Origin: Natribaculum luteum
Lineage (GTDB): Archaea > Halobacteriota > Halobacteria > Halobacteriales > Natrialbaceae
Assembly: GCF_023008545.1 (NCBI RefSeq)
Contig: NZ_CP095397.1
Coordinates: 744,001-808,000 of the forward strand
Reading direction: 5' to 3'
Length of the DNA: 64,000 nucleotides
Numbering within the stretch: position 1 is the stretch's first letter; the number at the start of each line of letters is the position of its first letter. Below, in pieces: positions 61,146 through 64,000 of this stretch. The notes under the pieces are model-generated. The model was not told the origin of the DNA and ran no database searches. It saw only the letters and a list, made by a program, of their open reading frames with translations. The position numbers and the translations under genes are program-made.

Positions 61146-63773
61146 GTGTCAATCAAGCGGTCGAAACCGATCGATCGGCTATACGAGGAGGTAGCCGAGT
61201 ACGATCTCGTCATTGTCCCCGACGCTCCGTTAGCAAGTGCGCTCAATCGACGCCTCGAGCACCCTCACTTCGGCCCGTTCGCGATCACACCACGGCGACT
61301 CGCTGCCAGACGTCGAGAAACGGCAGAAGACCGGCTGGCCTTCCTCGAGGTCATCAGCCAAACCGATCTTAGCTGGAAGCAGGCTTCCTACGCGATCGGG
61401 AACGTGCTGCAGTGCTGGGAGTATCAGGGCAGTCCTGACGCAATTCTCGAGTACGATGCATTCGATACACCAGCAACGCGGGCCGTCGTCGACTGTGTCG
61501 AATCACTCGAGACAACGTCGCGAACACTCACTGACTACCAGATCGATCGCGAGGAGTACGAATCAGTTGCCGTCATCGGCGAACAACAACTGACGAATCT
61601 CGAGCGATCGGTTCTTCCCCCGGAATACGACGCTGTCAGCCGCTTTTGCGACGATGCATTCGAGTTACCGCCTGTCCGAATCTTTGACTCGCCGGCAGCA
61701 ATCGTCGATGCCGTCCTCGATACGGTCACGCCAGAGAACGCCGAGGATGTTGCTGTCGTTCTCGATGCCAGTAGTGAGTATTCGCCACTCATCGAGTCCG
61801 CGTTCGAGGCCACAGCGATCCCCTATTACGGCGGCCCATCGTTCACCGACGATCACGATCACCGAGCTGTCATCCAGCTTCTCCGCAGCACGATTGCGGG
61901 GTCCGGTACCCGTATCAAGAGCGTGAAACCGCTCCTGACCCGTCTCGGGGTGACTCTCGACGTTGATCACGACGAAAAGCGGCTCTTCGAGGTCGACGAT
62001 CCTAATCTTGAATGGCTCCGTGACTTCTGCGATCGGGCAGCAGAGCTCACGATCGGTGACGCGCTAACCGCTTACGAAAACCGCGCCGAGTGTACGCTCG
62101 AGACATTTCGCGAGGAGCTCGACCATCTCGGACTCCTCACCGAACCAATCACCGCAGAGACCATAGACCGACTCACGTTCTACCTCGAGACGTATGAGGT
62201 CCCGATCGACCGGGAGAACGACGGCGTCCTGCTGGCCGATGCGAAATCAGCGTCGTTTGTCGATCGGCCAGTCGTCTTCTACCTCGGCCTTGACGAGGGA
62301 TGGACGCACACGTCGCCAGAGCGACCATGGGTCGATCATGACGAGGAATTCGAGCGGAATCTCGACCAGTTCCAGTCGCTGCTCCAGAGTGGTGTCGACC
62401 AGTACTATCTCGTCCAGGACACCGCTGGTGGGACACCCGTAACGCCGTGTCTGTACTTCGAGGACCTCCTCGAAGCCGAGTTCGAGCGTTTCAGTGATTT
62501 CGAATCGATTCACTACGCACGGCCGTTTCGATCGACGGGCGCAGGATTCGACAAAGAACCAATCAACGTCGAGACCGAGCCAGAGACGGCACTCAGCCAA
62601 TCAAGCCTCAATTCATACGCAAACTGCCCTCGTGACTACTTCTTTGGACGGCTCGTCGATAACCCTGACAAGGATCACTTCGTCGAGGGGAACCTGTTCC
62701 ACGATTTCGCAGAGTTCGCCGTCAACCATCCCGAGTTCGTCGATGACAGCGTCATCGAGGAAGCCGTCGACGTCATGATTGAGGAGACGAAGGCGTTCCA
62801 CCGTGACGTCGATCTGGCTACCCGGCGAACAACGTATCGCGTCGGCCTCGAGACGATCGTCGACTATCTCGAGAGGAATGCGCCGTCGGATACCGACTTC
62901 CTTACGCCCACGAGTAGCGGTGACAATGTCTTCGCGACCCGCTTCGACCGGCCGGTCGACTCCCCAGCGACCGAACGATGGTTCGAGGACGACGACCGTG
63001 GGATCAAGGGAAAGATCGACCTCGTACAGTCGCCAACACAGCTGGTCGACTTCAAAAGTGGCAGCAAGAAATCACCGTCACAGGTAATCAAACGCGCAGC
63101 GATTGATCCGCCCAGCGATCAGCCGGACTTCCAGGCGTTGCTCTACCTCACCTACTATCGAAGCCAGCAGCCAGGCGAGCAGCTCGAGTTCACTTTTTTC
63201 CACTTTCTCGAGACGCTCGACGACGTCGTCACAGGCGAGGGGACTCTCGACGACTGCCTGACGACGGTCACGTACCGTCCGATCCCGTTCGACGAATTCG
63301 TTCCGTCGCGAGCCGTCTTCGAAGCACTCCGCGAAGAGGCACCGAACGATTGCAACAAGACGTTCTCGAAGACGAGTTACGATGAGTACCGAGCAGCGTT
63401 CGACGCGCACCAACCGTCCAGAACACGGGATGCAGATGAGATGGCCAATTCACCGTTCGGGAACGCACTTCTCGAGCGGATGATCGAGGCCGTCGGCGAT
63501 TACAAGTACGTCACAAATGGCTGCATGCAGGCATTTAGACACCTGTGTGGCTATCGCAAAGAGGGCTATTTCGTCGAGGATCTCGACGAATTCGAGCGGT
63601 TCGTCGATGACCAACTCGCAGAACTGAACCGATATCGCCGCGGCGAGTCCCGGTTCCCCGTTGCGGGACGAGCAGGGGAGCCGAACTACCGCTATGTGGA
63701 CAACCGCGATATGATTCTGACGACAGAGCGTACGATCGATGAACCGGCCGACGAGACGGAGGTGACCCGATGA
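61146..63773 (+). CDS. AddB-like PD-(D/E)XK nuclease, haloarchaeal helicase-nuclease subunit
   Basis: 875 residues. The N-terminal two thirds resemble an inactive UvrD-like fold (VIVPDAPLASALNRRLEHPH, AEDVAVVLDASSEYSPLIES, VFYLGLDEGWTHTSPERPW, the last like helicase motif V of AddB). The nuclease domain (about 500-840) has SQSSLNSYANCPRDYFFGRL, then GIKGKIDLVQSPTQLVDFKS (Asp, Asp-x-Lys). Cysteines in ANCPRDY and CMQAFRHLCGY could form an AddB-type iron-sulphur site. The stop overlaps the ATG of the helicase gene. The start used is GTG 61146, in AT-rich DNA 70 bp from ISH3 copy C. Recombination or anti-phage DNA degradation is the likely role. Confidence 0.8.
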   Translation: MSIKRSKPIDRLYEEVAEYDLVIVPDAPLASALNRRLEHPHFGPFAITPRRLAARRRETAEDRLAFLEVISQTDLSWKQASYAIGNVLQCWEYQGSPDAILEYDAFDTPATRAVVDCVESLETTSRTLTDYQIDREEYESVAVIGEQQLTNLERSVLPPEYDAVSRFCDDAFELPPVRIFDSPAAIVDAVLDTVTPENAEDVAVVLDASSEYSPLIESAFEATAIPYYGGPSFTDDHDHRAVIQLLRSTIAGSGTRIKSVKPLLTRLGVTLDVDHDEKRLFEVDDPNLEWLRDFCDRAAELTIGDALTAYENRAECTLETFREELDHLGLLTEPITAETIDRLTFYLETYEVPIDRENDGVLLADAKSASFVDRPVVFYLGLDEGWTHTSPERPWVDHDEEFERNLDQFQSLLQSGVDQYYLVQDTAGGTPVTPCLYFEDLLEAEFERFSDFESIHYARPFRSTGAGFDKEPINVETEPETALSQSSLNSYANCPRDYFFGRLVDNPDKDHFVEGNLFHDFAEFAVNHPEFVDDSVIEEAVDVMIEETKAFHRDVDLATRRTTYRVGLETIVDYLERNAPSDTDFLTPTSSGDNVFATRFDRPVDSPATERWFEDDDRGIKGKIDLVQSPTQLVDFKSGSKKSPSQVIKRAAIDPPSDQPDFQALLYLTYYRSQQPGEQLEFTFFHFLETLDDVVTGEGTLDDCLTTVTYRPIPFDEFVPSRAVFEALREEAPNDCNKTFSKTSYDEYRAAFDAHQPSRTRDADEMANSPFGNALLERMIEAVGDYKYVTNGCMQAFRHLCGYRKEGYFVEDLDEFERFVDDQLAELNRYRRGESRFPVAGRAGEPNYRYVDNRDMILTTERTIDEPADETEVTR

Positions 63774-64000
63774 CAGCCCCGAACCCAAAGCAGCGTGAAC
63801 TCATCGAGAGTACAGAGGGGTTGTATCTCGTTGACGCCGGTGCCGGGACCGGCAAGACGTTCACAGTCACCCGTCGCTACGCGAACATCGTCTCCCAGGG
63901 CGACGTCGAGCCGGATGACGTCCTGTTGATCGCCTTCACTCGCAACGCAGCGACGGAGATGAAAGACCGCATCGTCGCCAACTGCGACTATGACATGCGG
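63770..64000 (+). CDS. UvrD/AddA-like helicase, 3' end beyond window
   Basis: The first 77 residues are present: NPKQRELIESTEGLYLVDAG as the Q motif, AGTGKTFTVTRRYANIV (Walker A) and DVLLIAFTRNAATEMKDRIV (motif Ia). This is a superfamily 1 start as in UvrD, AddA and PcrA. The ATG overlaps the AddB-like stop (ATGA), so it is the helicase partner of that nuclease. The rest, including any nuclease domain, lies outside. Confidence 0.85.
   Translation, partial: MTAPNPKQRELIESTEGLYLVDAGAGTGKTFTVTRRYANIVSQGDVEPDDVLLIAFTRNAATEMKDRIVANCDYDMR

Noticed and set aside
1-64000. Search for tRNA and rRNA genes and CRISPR arrays
   Set aside because: No cloverleaf-like or rRNA-like sequence and no regular repeat-spacer array was noticed by eye; a covariance-model scan was not possible.

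Overview
The window is haloarchaeal DNA. The proteins are strongly acidic, the insertion sequences belong to haloarchaeal groups (ISH3, ISH6, ISH8, ISH1-type IS5, IS1595/ISH4-like, IS1634, IS630, IS110, IS1341-type TnpB), and Orc1/Cdc6, XPB-Bax1, TRAM and CcbP proteins are present. Three orc1/cdc6 loci, origin repeats, about fifteen IS copies (many nested) and many broken genes point to a megaplasmid or secondary replicon rather than core chromosome. I cannot name the genus.

Layout. 1-5.3 kb: an apparent metal-homeostasis cluster (FeoB-like G domain, a P-loop ATPase with a Cys/His tail, two convergent FAD/NAD(P) flavoproteins, a COG0523/CobW remnant) ending in a truncated Mrr-type nuclease. 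5.3-11.2 kb: a TumE-like toxin-antitoxin pair behind two stacked inverted repeats, an inactivated ArdC-like gene, an intact IS1634 element, and a possible toxin-tail/immunity pair cut by an IS. 11.2-29.1 kb: two identical, inverted IS1595-type copies bound a 16-kb replication module. It holds an intact Orc1/Cdc6 gene between iterons, two truncated orc genes, a second candidate origin, an XPB-Bax1 operon, CcbP, small zinc/coiled-coil proteins present in up to three copies, and a TnpB gene. 29.1-39.7 kb: an arsenic and metalloid resistance island with arsD, arsA, two proteins ending in Cys-Cys (the first split by IS630), arsR, a COG0701 permease with a thioredoxin-like partner, two tiny paralogous ORFs, ridA, arsR-acr3, and two damaged arsC genes. 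39.8-51 kb: an IS graveyard with ISH3 inside ISH8, ISH8 abutting a cut IS1634, IS1634 inside IS630, and IS630 next to a cut IS110, plus DUF6498 and DUF4870 membrane proteins. 51-61 kb: small membrane proteins, IS605-type end remnants, two PD-(D/E)XK-like proteins, and more nested IS. 61.1-64 kb: an AddB-like nuclease overlapping the start of an AddA/UvrD-like helicase.

How it works together. The orc1 gene and its iterons probably drive replication of this plasmid. The ars genes form at least four transcription units giving As(III) capture (ArsD), an ATPase (ArsA), Acr3 efflux, and ArsR control. Both arsenate reductase genes appear broken here, so the island as it stands would handle arsenite better than arsenate unless arsC exists elsewhere. 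Target-site duplications let several broken genes (arsC, the hcsL-like gene, a paired-repeat protein, a small membrane protein) be rebuilt by removing the IS in silico.
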